A stretch of 64,000 nt of DNA from Postechiella sp039985655. Its GTDB lineage: Bacteria; Bacteroidota; Bacteroidia; Flavobacteriales; Flavobacteriaceae. Made by a program: the position numbers and the translations under genes. The notes under the pieces were generated by a model. That model was not told the DNA's origin. It made no database searches and saw only the letters and a program-made list of their open reading frames with translations. Below are positions 53,717-63,802 of the stretch, in pieces (within the stretch, counting starts at the first letter, position 1; each line of letters begins with the position of its first letter). The stretch spans positions 62,001 to 126,000 of the forward strand of contig JBDWSF010000035.1 in assembly GCA_039985655.1 (NCBI GenBank). The letters run 5' to 3'.

Positions 53717-53935
53717 TTAGGAATTGTTGACCGCAAGTTTTACCCTTTTGGAGTAGATGAAATTCGCATTAAGTTTCCTGAAACTGAAAAAATTGAGTTA
53801 ACAGCCATTGAAGAAATAAAATCTATCGAAAACCTCGATAATTTATCTAAACAAGAACAATATACCCGTAATGCATGGTTGTTTAGTTTTTATTTAGCAA
53901 GAATGCGCGTTGGTGATATGTTAATGATAAAATAG
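53717..53935 (+). pseudogene. Tyrosine-recombinase (integrase) remnant
   Basis: An uninterrupted 72-codon fragment without start that ends at TAG. It reads FYPFGVDEIRIKFPE, then LTAIEEIKSIENL, then ARNAWLFSFYLARMRVGDM-like text (TRNAWLFSFYLARMRVGD), the junction of the core-binding and start of the catalytic domain of Bacteroidota tyrosine integrases. The catalytic Arg is in the RMRVGD stretch; the His/Tyr box is missing. Confidence 0.72.
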
Positions 53936-54077
53936 ATTGATACCGAAGAACCCATGATTGAGCTCAAATAATTGTATTAATATTATTAGAAAAACATTAA
54001 AATGTTGTACCTGCATAAAAAAGATGCTGTTTTAAAATCCAAGTAAAAACTAAAAAAAAATATTTATTTTTGACAAA

Positions 54078-54239
54078 CTAAGGGAGAGCAACCTCTGATT
54101 CTCTATCCTGTATAGCTTCACAACTTGTAGGTGGAGCTATTTTTATTTTAGCGTAATCTTTATTATATATTTCATCTTTCTTCCATAAGGTATATATTAG
54201 AGCTAGTAGTTTTCTTTGTATTGCTACTTGCCCTATTCT
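54078..54239 (-). pseudogene. IS110-family transposase, C-terminal remnant
   Basis: A 53-codon minus-strand fragment ending in a stop reads VAIQRKLLALIYTLWKKDEI, which matches the C-terminal end of IS110-type transposases (AIKRKLLVLIYTLW). Nothing upstream of it remains in frame. The adjacent segment 54253-54320 has a related copy at 54463-54530. Confidence 0.6.
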
Positions 54240-54661
54240 TCATTAACAACGACTATAAATTATCAATCCAATTTTATTTATAAAGATACTGATGAGGCTC
54301 TTGATAATCTCCTCAACTTTTAGTTATTAAAGTATTAATCCTAAATGACAAAAAAATATGAGTATGCACATTGACCGACACAGTTTTGGAAATATTTCGG
54401 GCGATAAAATCTTTATTTAGATGCTACAAAAATTATATCTGCATTTTTCCTTTACTACAACTATAAGGTACCAAGCCAACTTTATTCATAATGATGCTGA
54501 TTCGGCTTTGGATAAAATTATTAATAAACGTATTATTTTTATTCCAGTAGCTTTTTTTAGGGCAGTATGGAATGTATTATTGTTCGCCTTAAGTTTTGTG
54601 AGATTCTGCAATCATGACAAGACGTTATAGTTGGCGTTAAAAACTACAAAGAAGCGTAGTA

Positions 54662-54775
54662 CAAGTGCTTGCACCAAATTTAATTACAGAAAACCGTCCA
54701 ACGATTGGGGGTTTTATTAAAAACCAAGGTTATAAAATAGCCTTGATAGGGAAATGGCACCTTAATTTCCTGTAA
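54662..54775 (+). pseudogene. Sulfatase N-terminal-domain remnant
   Basis: A 37-codon frame: VLAPNLITENRPTIGGFI, NQGYKIALIGKWHLNF and a stop, matching the part of type I sulfatases between the formylglycine motif and GKWHLG. The formylglycine Cys region and everything later are missing. It is separate from the intact sulfatase at 57840. Confidence 0.62.
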
Positions 54776-54970
54776 TTCTACATTTATAATCCATAAGAAA
54801 AGAATCTAATTAACATTTTAACACGATAATTCGGGGTTATATCTTTCTTTTTTTATTCAATTGTAACAAAATGTACGAAAAAACAAATAAAAAAAGAGAA
54901 ATAATCATGGTTTATTTAAATATAAATATAAACTTTGTTAGTAACACTAACCAATTTAACATTTAAAACT

Positions 54971-57520
54971 ATGCAAAAATTAAAAACCATTTTTTTATTT
55001 CTACCACTTTTTTTATTTGTGACTAAAGTTGAAGCACAATATTTATGGTACGAAAACGAGACAGAAACCGAGGCCATTTTGCTCACTAACAGTAAATTTG
55101 GTGTTTTTACTACAAATGAAACGAATCCAGATACCAATGGAGAAAACACAAATTCACTATGTTCTAAATTTATAAGACAAGCATCAAAAAGCAAAGGTTT
55201 CACTTATTATGATCTACAACAACCAATAGAGACCGCTATAGAATATACAATAAATCTAAAAGGATATATAGATGTCACTTCAGCAAATTTGTCATCTAGT
55301 CCCAAACGTTTAAGACTCTATCTAAAAAACACAACTACTGGAGATTTAAAATACAAACAAATCAATTTCACAGATGGTCAAGTCTGGGAGAATTTTTCAT
55401 TTGTATTTAATGCTAGTGATTTCAAAGCAAATGGATTGGCCAATGGAGGTTATAATCAAGTTTATATAGGTTATGGAAACGGAATATCTTCTAACACAGA
55501 AATAACCTATTATGTGGATCAAATCTATGGTACAACAGACCAAAAAGCCTTTAACACTACCGCACAATCACTTCAAGGGTCTTGGGGGGCTCGTTTATAT
55601 GTTCGAGGTGGTGAAGATTTAGACAACTATGTTGAAACTGTTTCGAATGGTGGCAAAGGCTATGATTATTTAGAAGGAGCTCAAGAAATGATAAGCAGTT
55701 ATCCTACAATGGGGCATGTAATAACCAATGCTACGAACAATGCAAATTCACAATTATGGACTTTAAGAACAAACGAAAATGTAGATGCTGTAATGGGAGC
55801 TTCAGGTTCAGTAGTAGATGAAGAATTTGTACCTAGTTTAACTAACGAACAAGTTATTATTGATGTGATTAATGAATTTAAAAATGCAAATAAAAAAGTA
55901 ATTCTATATTTAAATTCTTTGAGTCCTGCAGATAGAGCAACAACAGAAGGGGCAACAGCGTGGAACAACTATGTAGATACTTATTTTGCTGGTAACCAAC
56001 ATGCTGCATGGATGGACTATTGCGAGGGTTACATAAAACGTTTTGAAGAACTAGGGGTAGATGGATACTGGATTGATGCGTTTGGAAGTTACAATAGAAA
56101 TAATAGTCTTGGAAGCAATGATGTTAATAGCACGATTGCTCAAAGAGACGAATTTATACAAATGATACGCAATGTAGATCCAGATGTTTTGATTGCAGCA
56201 AACTTTGATAAAGAATATTTCACGGATAGTAATGGCGATCATATAAAGGTTGATACTGATGGAGTTGAAGATCCTGATGAAACTGATTATAAGATCATAA
56301 AATTGGCAGCCAAAGACCCTTGGTCTGACATGACTGGAGGACATATAACTCCTCTAGGACAAGGAGCACCACCAAATTCTTGGGCATATGAAGAGTTTGC
56401 TGTTCCAGATATTCAAGCATCAGCAACATCATCATATGATGGCTCTAAATTAACAGTAAAACATTTATTTCTACCTATAAGATCAACTTGGTCTAGTGAA
56501 AGATCTGATTTAATGTTTGATGGAGAACAAGCTTATAGATTTGTGAAAAATATTACTGATGCTGGAGGAACCGTTACATTTTCAACCACAACAGATACAG
56601 ATGGCACTACCATGGAAGATGAGGAAACTGTGTTAAAGTTTGTAGATCAAGAACTTACATCCAATGCAGCTGCATCACAATATGTTCGTCCTTTAGGAGC
56701 TTTTCTTGTTGGAGAAGAACAAATATATCCTTGGTATGAAAACGAAGATGGTACAATAACTGATTACATTACAGTTGAAAGTACAACACACGGTACAACT
56801 ACAGAAGACTTTTCTAATCCTTTTCAAACTGGTATTAACACAAGTAATACAGTAAATAAATTTGAAAGATCTGCAGGTTCAACATCTAGAATTTACTTCG
56901 ATTTACCAAATCCAATTACAGATCTCTCATCACTTAAAATATCTTTAGATGCTTTTGTAAACAATGCTAATCCAGCAAATGTAGATTCTAGGATTCGCGT
57001 TTTTCTATTCAATACTACTTTAAATACGAGAGTTTATAAGCAAATTAGCTTATCCGCGGGGAAAACTTGGGAGAACCTAGAGTTTGATTTTAGTGATCAA
57101 GGTACTTATCCTGACGGGTATGATCAAATGGCAATAGGATTTGCAAATGGAGATTCTTCTGGTGCAACTACAATCTATTATGTTGATAATGTAAAAGGGG
57201 CAATCAATCAATACGTTATTGCAGCGACAGCAAGCAGCAAATCTGTAAAAACTTCTACGAAACTCATTTCTATTGATGAACCTCAGTTAGAACAGGTAAA
57301 CTCACCACTTAAGTTATATCCAAACCCTGTAACAAATTCTTTTAAAATGTCTAAAGAGTTTAAATCTGTATCTATTTATACAATTACTGGTAAAAAACTA
57401 TTAGAATTTTCTGATAGCCAAAGCGATTTTGATGTTTCTAATCTTAAATCTGGATTTTATATACTTAGAGCTAATAATAGCGAAGGCAATAGTGAAGTAC
57501 TTAAGTTTATAAAAAAATAA
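54971..57520 (+). CDS. Secreted candidate glycoside hydrolase with two flanking related modules and T9SS tail
   Basis: 849 residues from the ATG at 54971; an in-frame ATG at 54935 would place 12 residues before the signal peptide (ends VEAQ). Residues about 24-185 form module A. Residues about 190-570 look like a (beta/alpha)8 barrel: ARLYVRGGED, ..MGHVITNAT.., KKVILYLNSL and the candidate catalytic Asp in DGYWIDAFGSY, resembling GH29-type and fucoidan-acting barrels, but the family is not identified. Residues about 580-745 are module B, clearly related to A (WYENE at the start, YKQI...WEN.., then YYVD). A T9SS sorting domain (about 775-849, LYPNPVTNSF) ends it. Followed by a sulfatase gene. 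Confidence 0.72.
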   Translation: MQKLKTIFLFLPLFLFVTKVEAQYLWYENETETEAILLTNSKFGVFTTNETNPDTNGENTNSLCSKFIRQASKSKGFTYYDLQQPIETAIEYTINLKGYIDVTSANLSSSPKRLRLYLKNTTTGDLKYKQINFTDGQVWENFSFVFNASDFKANGLANGGYNQVYIGYGNGISSNTEITYYVDQIYGTTDQKAFNTTAQSLQGSWGARLYVRGGEDLDNYVETVSNGGKGYDYLEGAQEMISSYPTMGHVITNATNNANSQLWTLRTNENVDAVMGASGSVVDEEFVPSLTNEQVIIDVINEFKNANKKVILYLNSLSPADRATTEGATAWNNYVDTYFAGNQHAAWMDYCEGYIKRFEELGVDGYWIDAFGSYNRNNSLGSNDVNSTIAQRDEFIQMIRNVDPDVLIAANFDKEYFTDSNGDHIKVDTDGVEDPDETDYKIIKLAAKDPWSDMTGGHITPLGQGAPPNSWAYEEFAVPDIQASATSSYDGSKLTVKHLFLPIRSTWSSERSDLMFDGEQAYRFVKNITDAGGTVTFSTTTDTDGTTMEDEETVLKFVDQELTSNAAASQYVRPLGAFLVGEEQIYPWYENEDGTITDYITVESTTHGTTTEDFSNPFQTGINTSNTVNKFERSAGSTSRIYFDLPNPITDLSSLKISLDAFVNNANPANVDSRIRVFLFNTTLNTRVYKQISLSAGKTWENLEFDFSDQGTYPDGYDQMAIGFANGDSSGATTIYYVDNVKGAINQYVIAATASSKSVKTSTKLISIDEPQLEQVNSPLKLYPNPVTNSFKMSKEFKSVSIYTITGKKLLEFSDSQSDFDVSNLKSGFYILRANNSEGNSEVLKFIKK

Positions 57521-57763
57521 ATTATTTATGTACTAATACTAGAAACTGATTTTAATAGATTTAATCTGAGTTAGACTTAAGAGAAATAGTTTTATGTCTA
57601 ACTTAGGTTATTTATTTCAAATAATATCTGATTGTAAATTTAGATAACACTATAAGAGATCATTGTATTAACCATCATAATTAAGACTATATAGAAATAT
57701 ATTGCTAGAGAGTTACTTTTTGATTAGTATAAGTTATTTTTTGGTTGAATACAGACAAAATAA

Positions 57764-57794
57764 AGAATCCCCGACGCAGAGCGTCGAGGAATTA
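57764..57794. repeat. Inverted repeat CCCCGACGC / GCGTCGAGG (dispersed type)
   Basis: AATCCCCGACGC - AGA - GCGTCGAGGAATT. GC-rich compared with its surroundings, in the otherwise empty 319-base gap (57521-57839) between the candidate hydrolase and sulfatase genes. Confidence 0.65.
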
Positions 57795-57839
57795 TAAGAT
57801 TAAACTTTCTAAAATATTACCTTTACTTAAAATAATTTA

Positions 57840-60425
57840 ATGATGAGAAATAATACCCTACTTTATTTATTTAGTATATTTTTTTTACAACAGATATATG
57901 GTCAAGATATTATTAAACCAAATGTTATAATTTTTTATGTTGATGATTTAGGTTGGCAAGACACTAATCTTAATAACACAGGAAACCCAGTACCTTGGCA
58001 AACTCCCAAGATGGAAGCTTTAGCTGCCGATGGCGCTAAGTTTTCGCAAGCCTATTCTCCTGCACCAACTTGTGCACCATCTAGAGGAGGCGTGTTAAGT
58101 GGTAAGCACCCTATTAAAACAAATTTAATTCAAGTATCTGGTGGTGGCTTACCTAAATTAAAGAACTCGCAACTTGATAATAAACTTATAAGCCCTTATG
58201 TTCCAAAAAGATTGGATGTTAGTGAGTATACAATAGCCCAAGCTTTAAGTGCTAATGGGTACCATACAGGTCACGTTGGTAAATGGCATGTTGAAGGAGA
58301 AAATGGTTTTCCTATAGCTGTAGATCAAGGTTTTGATACAGCATTTACTAGCAGAGGTGTGCAACAAAATATGGGCGATAGATTTGATATTTCAAATTTT
58401 GGTGGGAATGATCCAAATTACCCTTTAGATGCTGATGGAATACCATATGATTCAGTTACGGATGAAGCCGTAGCGTATATAGAGGATAGAGTAAATGCTA
58501 ATGGTGGAACAGGTGAACCTTTTTTCTTATATATGGCGACTTGGTTGGTGCATACACCTGTTCAAACTAGAGATCTACCAATGTTACAGGCTATAACTCA
58601 AACATTAGTGAATGCTGGTGAAATAGATCCAAATGATCTTGATCCTGTTACTCTTATACCAACTAATACGACACCTTTAACTGCGGCTGGAGAACATAAT
58701 CCATTTTATGGAGCTATGGTTCAAACAGTAGATTGGAGTTTAGGTAAGGTCGTTGATTATTTAAAAGTAACTGATGACCCAAGACATCCTGGAATGAAAT
58801 TATTTGATACAACTTATATTATATTTTCATCAGATAATGGAGCTTCAGAACAAAATAAGGTGAATGGTGTTTTTGAAGTTGTAGCTGATAACTTCCCTTT
58901 AGATTTAGGAAAAACAGCTTCTAAAGAAGGTGGTATTCGTGTTCCTATGATAGTAACTGGCCCAGACATTCCAGTAGCTGAATATAGCAATGTTGTTAAT
59001 GGTTTAGATTTTTACCCAACAGTTTTATCTTTAACAGGAACAACTGTAGCTAGCAATATTTCTGATGAGTTTAGCGGTGCAGATTTAAGCGATTTACTAA
59101 AAGGAAATAATACCATAGTAGAACAAACAATAGGTGGTGTAACAAGTGAAAGAACAGATCTTTTTTGGCATTATGCTCATACAGGTAGTGATGAGAGATC
59201 GAAAACATCTATTAGGAGAGGTAATTATAAATTATATAAAAAGTTTATTGATAATACTTACGAAGCCTATCAATTATATGATGGAGGAGATGTTTTTGTT
59301 GATATAAATGAACAAACAGATGTCATAAATACGATGCCTACATCAATAAAAAATGATATGATAGCCACATTAGAAGCTTTTATAGTAGATAATGATGGAA
59401 GAATACCAGCATGGAATCCTGATTACGCTGAACCTGATGGGCCTTTACCAAACCAAGGTCTAGTCCCAGCAATAGCTTCGTTAACTTATAGTCAAGCTAC
59501 AGGCTCTGCTACATTAATGATAGAAGATGATGCAGCAAAAGCAGCAATTAGTTATGGTCATTTATTGTATAGACTAAATGAAGTAAATGAAGAATGGTTT
59601 GAAGCTGGAGTAGTAACTATAAACGGTAATACAATAACTGCAGATGTACCATCTGATGCCTATAAAATTGCGTTTAATTTAAGAGATGAAAATAATTTCT
59701 TAGTGTTGTCAGATGAATTAGAAATTGTTAATATCATTCAAATAACACTTAATGTAGTAGATGAAGTACAACTATTTGAACCAGAAAGTACTGATGTATA
59801 TGGTGAGTTAGTAGGAAATACAATAGTAAGGCCTACATATCTTCAAATGATAACTGAAGGAGGTGGAGATGGAGTTAATTTTAATGTAGCAGCTACTGAA
59901 TCTGTAGCGTGTGTAAAGATTGCATTTAGTACAAGATCTAAAGCAGGAGATACTGCAAACTTCGATATTACTGTTGGTGGTGTAACTCAAAGTTTTGAGT
60001 ACATAAGTACTAGTGATACAAACGACGAGATTTTTGAATTTAATACTCCTATAACATTTACTGAAACAGCTCAATCAATGGGATTTATATTAACTGGACT
60101 TACAAATTCGGATGCACCTACTACTACACCAAGATTTAGAATTTATGATATTACATTCCATTTAGATTTAAGTACTTTAAGAGTTGAAGACTTAAAAGAT
60201 AAGAGTCAGGAATTAATGGTATTCCCTAATCCAGTTAAAGGTGTTTTTAACCTTAGTAAAGAGGTAGAATCAGGCGTTTTGTATAACTTGAATGGAGCTA
60301 AATCATATGAATTTAGTAATAAGCATAGCGATATTGATATATCACATTTACAGTCGGGTATATATATATTAAATGTGATGTATAAGGATGGCAGCAAAAA
60401 ATATATGAAATTATTAAAAGAATAA
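57840..60425 (+). CDS. Secreted type I sulfatase with T9SS tail
   Basis: 861 residues. Signal peptide ending IYGQ near residue 22. The sulfatase domain (about 25-520) has FYVDDLGWQD with the metal Asp pair and the formylglycine motif CAPSR in APTCAPSRGGVLSGKHP, which is the C-x-P-S-R type needing anaerobic-type/FGE maturation; then GHVGKWHVEG, VHTPVQTR and FSSDNGASE. Residues 550-790 are two beta-rich modules without a name. The C-terminus (about 795-861, VFPNPVKGVF, HLQSGIYILN) is a T9SS sorting domain. It removes sulfate esters from polysaccharides outside the cell. The maturation enzyme is not in this window. Confidence 0.88.
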   Translation: MMRNNTLLYLFSIFFLQQIYGQDIIKPNVIIFYVDDLGWQDTNLNNTGNPVPWQTPKMEALAADGAKFSQAYSPAPTCAPSRGGVLSGKHPIKTNLIQVSGGGLPKLKNSQLDNKLISPYVPKRLDVSEYTIAQALSANGYHTGHVGKWHVEGENGFPIAVDQGFDTAFTSRGVQQNMGDRFDISNFGGNDPNYPLDADGIPYDSVTDEAVAYIEDRVNANGGTGEPFFLYMATWLVHTPVQTRDLPMLQAITQTLVNAGEIDPNDLDPVTLIPTNTTPLTAAGEHNPFYGAMVQTVDWSLGKVVDYLKVTDDPRHPGMKLFDTTYIIFSSDNGASEQNKVNGVFEVVADNFPLDLGKTASKEGGIRVPMIVTGPDIPVAEYSNVVNGLDFYPTVLSLTGTTVASNISDEFSGADLSDLLKGNNTIVEQTIGGVTSERTDLFWHYAHTGSDERSKTSIRRGNYKLYKKFIDNTYEAYQLYDGGDVFVDINEQTDVINTMPTSIKNDMIATLEAFIVDNDGRIPAWNPDYAEPDGPLPNQGLVPAIASLTYSQATGSATLMIEDDAAKAAISYGHLLYRLNEVNEEWFEAGVVTINGNTITADVPSDAYKIAFNLRDENNFLVLSDELEIVNIIQITLNVVDEVQLFEPESTDVYGELVGNTIVRPTYLQMITEGGGDGVNFNVAATESVACVKIAFSTRSKAGDTANFDITVGGVTQSFEYISTSDTNDEIFEFNTPITFTETAQSMGFILTGLTNSDAPTTTPRFRIYDITFHLDLSTLRVEDLKDKSQELMVFPNPVKGVFNLSKEVESGVLYNLNGAKSYEFSNKHSDIDISHLQSGIYILNVMYKDGSKKYMKLLKE

Positions 60426-60661
60426 ACTCAATCTTCTGGAACTTAAAGTAGCCCTTTTACAAACGTGGTTCACGTGGAAAGAACAGCAATAAAAGCAATT
60501 AATTTATACGACAAAGTAAGATTATGCTTATATTTAGACTGTAAACACCGAATATGGTATATGAATTATCAGCGAAAATTTAATTTTAACCTGTAGCCAT
60601 ATTTCAGGACTAGACACAGTATATTAAATTTTATAAAATGCCAAATCACCTACTGATTGAT

Positions 60662-62257
60662 ATGAAAAATAAATTATTTAAACAAAGAAAACTGCATCAT
60701 AGAAATATTGTTTTTTATGTGTTACTATTTATGATCTCTTTTACTTACGCACAAGTCAGTGTAGGAAATACAGACCCACAAGCTACTTTAGATATTACTG
60801 CATCTAATCAAACCGCACCATCAAATGAAGATGGAATATTAATTCCTAGAGTTGATGATTTTCCAGTAACAAACCCTACAGTTGCCCAACAAGGAATGCT
60901 TATTTACCTTACAACAACGGTTGGTTTAAATTCTAAAGGTTTTTATCACTGGGACCAAATGACAACGAGTTGGATTAGACTTACAAGTATTGAAAAATTA
61001 AACGATCTTTCTGATGGAAAATCTGATGTAGATGGCTCTGAAGATGGTTCTTCTATTTTTATTGGAATTGGAGCTGGGCTAGTTGATGACAGTAGTGATA
61101 ATCAAAATGTAGGTATAGGTTTTGGGTCATTACAAGCGAATACAGGAGGTCAAAATAATGCTGCTTTAGGTTATGAAACTCTAAGAGACAATACTGGTAA
61201 TAATAACTCAGCTTTTGGATGGTACGCATTGCGAGTAAATACCAATGGAGTAGGGAATTCCGCTTTTGGAAAAAGAGCTTTAGAAGATAACCAAACAGCA
61301 GATCAAAATACAGCAATTGGAGCTGATGTATTAAGAGATAATACTCTTGGTGCTCAAAATACAGCGGTTGGAAATGGGGCAATGTTTACTAACACAATAG
61401 GAAACTATAATGTTGCTATTGGTAATCAGGCTTTGTACGATAACTTATCTGGAGACGAAAATGTTGCGATAGGTAATTTGGCTTTGTACGATAATATAAC
61501 TGGAGGCGGCAATACAGCAGTTGGTACAGAAGCTTTAACTAACAATACAGCAACAGCAGCAGCTGGAAGTAATACAGCTGTTGGATATCATGCTTTACAT
61601 TTAAATGAAGACGGAATAAACAATACAGGTGTAGGGTACGAAGCACTTAATAACAATATAACTAGTACTAATAATACTGCATTTGGTCATGGTGCACTTA
61701 AAGAAAACATATCTGGTAACAATACTGCAATTGGCTCATTAGCAGGAGAATTAATTGCAAATGATGATACTGCTTCGGGCTCTAATGTAATTATTGGTCA
61801 TTTAGCTGGTAACGAATTAGATGGAAGTAACAATGTTATTATTGGGCAACAAGCTGGTCGCTATACAATAGGAAATCAAAATGTATTTCTAGGAAAAACA
61901 GCTGGTCGTGATAACTTAGGAAATGCTAACGTTTTTATTGGTTATAGAGCAGGTCTTAATTCTAGTTTTGATAATAGCGATGAGATCTTAATTATTGAAA
62001 ATTCAAATACCTCAGTACCATTGATTTATGGAGACTTCGCCAATAATAGAGTTGGAATAGACAAAATAGCTACTACACATGCTTTAGAAGTAAATGGTAC
62101 AACTGAAACTACTCAATATAAACTGTCTGCATTAAATACTGCACCTGCTAGCGCTACAGATACTGGTATTATAGGAGAAATAAGAGTTACTACAACGCAT
62201 ATTTATGTTTGTATTGCTGCTAATACTTGGGTAAGGTCTGCATTAGCAACATGGTAG
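60662..62257 (+). CDS. Secreted repetitive beta-structured surface protein (NxAxGxxAL repeats)
   Basis: 531 residues from the ATG at 60662; an ATG 8 codons upstream at 60638 is also possible. Signal peptide ends FTYAQ. After a conserved N-terminal region (TDPQATLDITASNQ) it has about 13 repeats of roughly 23 residues, each with N-x-A-(I/F/V)-G-x-x-A-L (NTAIGADVLRDNT, NVAIGNQALYDN, NTAVGTEALTNN, NNTAFGHGALKEN). Such repeats form YadA-head-like beta rolls in adhesins. The C-terminus (IGEIRVTTTHIYVCIAANTW) is a frequent ending in Flavobacteria. A long T9SS domain is not visible. It follows the sulfatase by 236 bases. Confidence 0.75.
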   Translation: MKNKLFKQRKLHHRNIVFYVLLFMISFTYAQVSVGNTDPQATLDITASNQTAPSNEDGILIPRVDDFPVTNPTVAQQGMLIYLTTTVGLNSKGFYHWDQMTTSWIRLTSIEKLNDLSDGKSDVDGSEDGSSIFIGIGAGLVDDSSDNQNVGIGFGSLQANTGGQNNAALGYETLRDNTGNNNSAFGWYALRVNTNGVGNSAFGKRALEDNQTADQNTAIGADVLRDNTLGAQNTAVGNGAMFTNTIGNYNVAIGNQALYDNLSGDENVAIGNLALYDNITGGGNTAVGTEALTNNTATAAAGSNTAVGYHALHLNEDGINNTGVGYEALNNNITSTNNTAFGHGALKENISGNNTAIGSLAGELIANDDTASGSNVIIGHLAGNELDGSNNVIIGQQAGRYTIGNQNVFLGKTAGRDNLGNANVFIGYRAGLNSSFDNSDEILIIENSNTSVPLIYGDFANNRVGIDKIATTHALEVNGTTETTQYKLSALNTAPASATDTGIIGEIRVTTTHIYVCIAANTWVRSALATW

Positions 62258-62409
62258 GTCTATCTAAGTTGGAATTGTGCTTTTTGTATAGTCAATTAAA
62301 CTCATGTCTATTTAATTAGATTTTGAAATATTTTAATTGGCGGATTCAAAAATTCCATATTAAATGGGTATAAAGAGTTTCAAGAAATTGAAACCCTTGT
62401 CTATACTAG

Positions 62410-62451
62410 TAGCGGGAATTGGACTCGAACCAGTGACCTTCGGGTTATGAA
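62410..62451 (-). other. 3' half of an initiator tRNA-Met (attachment-site scar)
   Basis: On the minus strand it reads from the anticodon loop TTCATAA through CCCGA (39-43), the variable loop AGGTC, T-arm ACTGG-TTCGAGT-CCAAT (one mismatch) and acceptor TCCCGCT-A. CATAACCCGAAGGTC is the initiator tRNA-fMet sequence. The 5' side (TAGGA) cannot pair with CCCGA, so the true tRNA sequence begins in the anticodon loop, and no 5' half exists. This is the pattern of an attachment-site core left by an element integrated at the 3' end of a tRNA gene. Confidence 0.72.
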
Positions 62452-62536
62452 TCCTACGTCTGTGGATACTAAATAAATTTCACTTTATAAAGTTATAAGA
62501 GACCGATACTATAATGTGCGTGTTTGCTATTTGCCA

Positions 62537-63799
62537 TTATTCTATTTCCTTTATTTCTTTTTGAATTGCTTTAATAATATTCTCAGGTATTTCTAATTCA
62601 GTAGCAAGCGCTGACCATCGAGGAATTAAAGCTTGGACATCTTCAATAATTCCTTTAGGGTTCTTTATAGAAAATTCTTCAGCAATAGTAAGGATATCTT
62701 TAACTGTTAATGAAGTACGCTTACCATTAATGGATAAAGCTCTAGATGTTGTTTTGAATGTGAATAGTGGATTGAGCGCATAGGTTAAATCGTATGCAGG
62801 TCCTAAATTCCAACTATTACTTTCTTTGATATAGATAAAACTATGGTTTTTTAAATGGTCGTCTACATTCCTAAAAACTAGATTGAACACCATACGCTTA
62901 AATAGTTGCTGTAAATCCTTATGTGGTACTTCTAGTCCTAAAGCTACCTTAAAAACATTCTCATAAGAAGAGTTTTCTGGTTGACTCTTAAAGTCCCAAC
63001 CTATTAAACCTGTTACGGTTAATACGTGCTGTTTTTCTCCGTGCTGTCTATCATATCTAAGTGTTGCAAAATGCTTATTTTCTATCAGCTTAGATTGCAT
63101 CATATCGACACCAGCTTCTTGCGCTAGTAAATAATAAGCGTACTCTACTTTTTCTTTGTTGTAGTCATCGCTATCATCAATATGTAACTTTACTAGGTAA
63201 TGGTTATAGTCTTCACTAATCTCTCGATCACCAGCGATTATTTCACCTGTTTTTTTATGTTCAGAAATTAGAATTTTTGGTCTTGCTCCACCTGCAGAAG
63301 TTCCTATTTTAAAAACGTTTAATAATGATAATTCGCTTAAATCTTCTCCTGTAGTATCTTCTTTAAGTTTTAGAATTTTTTCTAAAATATTAATAACATT
63401 ATCAATGTTTATTTCGGAAGATTGTGGCAATTCTTTGATTGGCTTATATTCAAGCGCTCCCATACCACGATTTGATACATAAGTCAATTGTTCTAAAGGT
63501 GTTATTTTCTGAACACCTTTTGTTGTTAACCATTCTTGAAATATAATATTACCAAAGGTATCAGGTAAAGAATCTGCTATCATTGGTGGTAAGCCTTGAA
63601 AGGTGTCTTGTTGGTATTCAGTAAATACCTGCGCTGGCTTTATACGTTTGAAAATAAAGGGAAAAAATTTTGAGTATTTGCCAGATTCCAAAAATTCAGG
63701 ATTGTATTGAAAAAATGATTTGCTCTGATCTATGTCATAGCCTAATTTCCCAATTTCTTGGCCAAAAGCAATAACGTCTATGATTTTATTTCTAGCCAT
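62537..63799 (-). CDS. hipA: HipA-type serine/threonine kinase toxin
   Basis: 420 residues. N-terminal subdomain about 1-115 (HipA N-terminal, then couple_hipA-type). The kinase core has KIGTSAGGARPKILI, the P-loop-like region whose serine is autophosphorylated in E. coli HipA; FNLVFRNVDDHLKNHSFIY holds the catalytic Asp-x-x-x-x-Asn; and AYDLTYA is the metal-binding motif. It would phosphorylate a translation factor or tRNA synthetase and slow growth, unless neutralised by HipB. It starts 3 bases after the hipB stop. Confidence 0.9.
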   Translation of the reverse strand: MARNKIIDVIAFGQEIGKLGYDIDQSKSFFQYNPEFLESGKYSKFFPFIFKRIKPAQVFTEYQQDTFQGLPPMIADSLPDTFGNIIFQEWLTTKGVQKITPLEQLTYVSNRGMGALEYKPIKELPQSSEINIDNVINILEKILKLKEDTTGEDLSELSLLNVFKIGTSAGGARPKILISEHKKTGEIIAGDREISEDYNHYLVKLHIDDSDDYNKEKVEYAYYLLAQEAGVDMMQSKLIENKHFATLRYDRQHGEKQHVLTVTGLIGWDFKSQPENSSYENVFKVALGLEVPHKDLQQLFKRMVFNLVFRNVDDHLKNHSFIYIKESNSWNLGPAYDLTYALNPLFTFKTTSRALSINGKRTSLTVKDILTIAEEFSIKNPKGIIEDVQALIPRWSALATELEIPENIIKAIQKEIKEIE

Positions 63800-63802
63800 C
63801 TA

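Noticed and set aside
54421..54630. 69-codon open frame (begins MLQKLYLHF) in the graveyard region
   Set aside because: No family resemblance, low-quality composition, and part of it repeats 54253-54320, which is clearly non-coding. Treated as debris.
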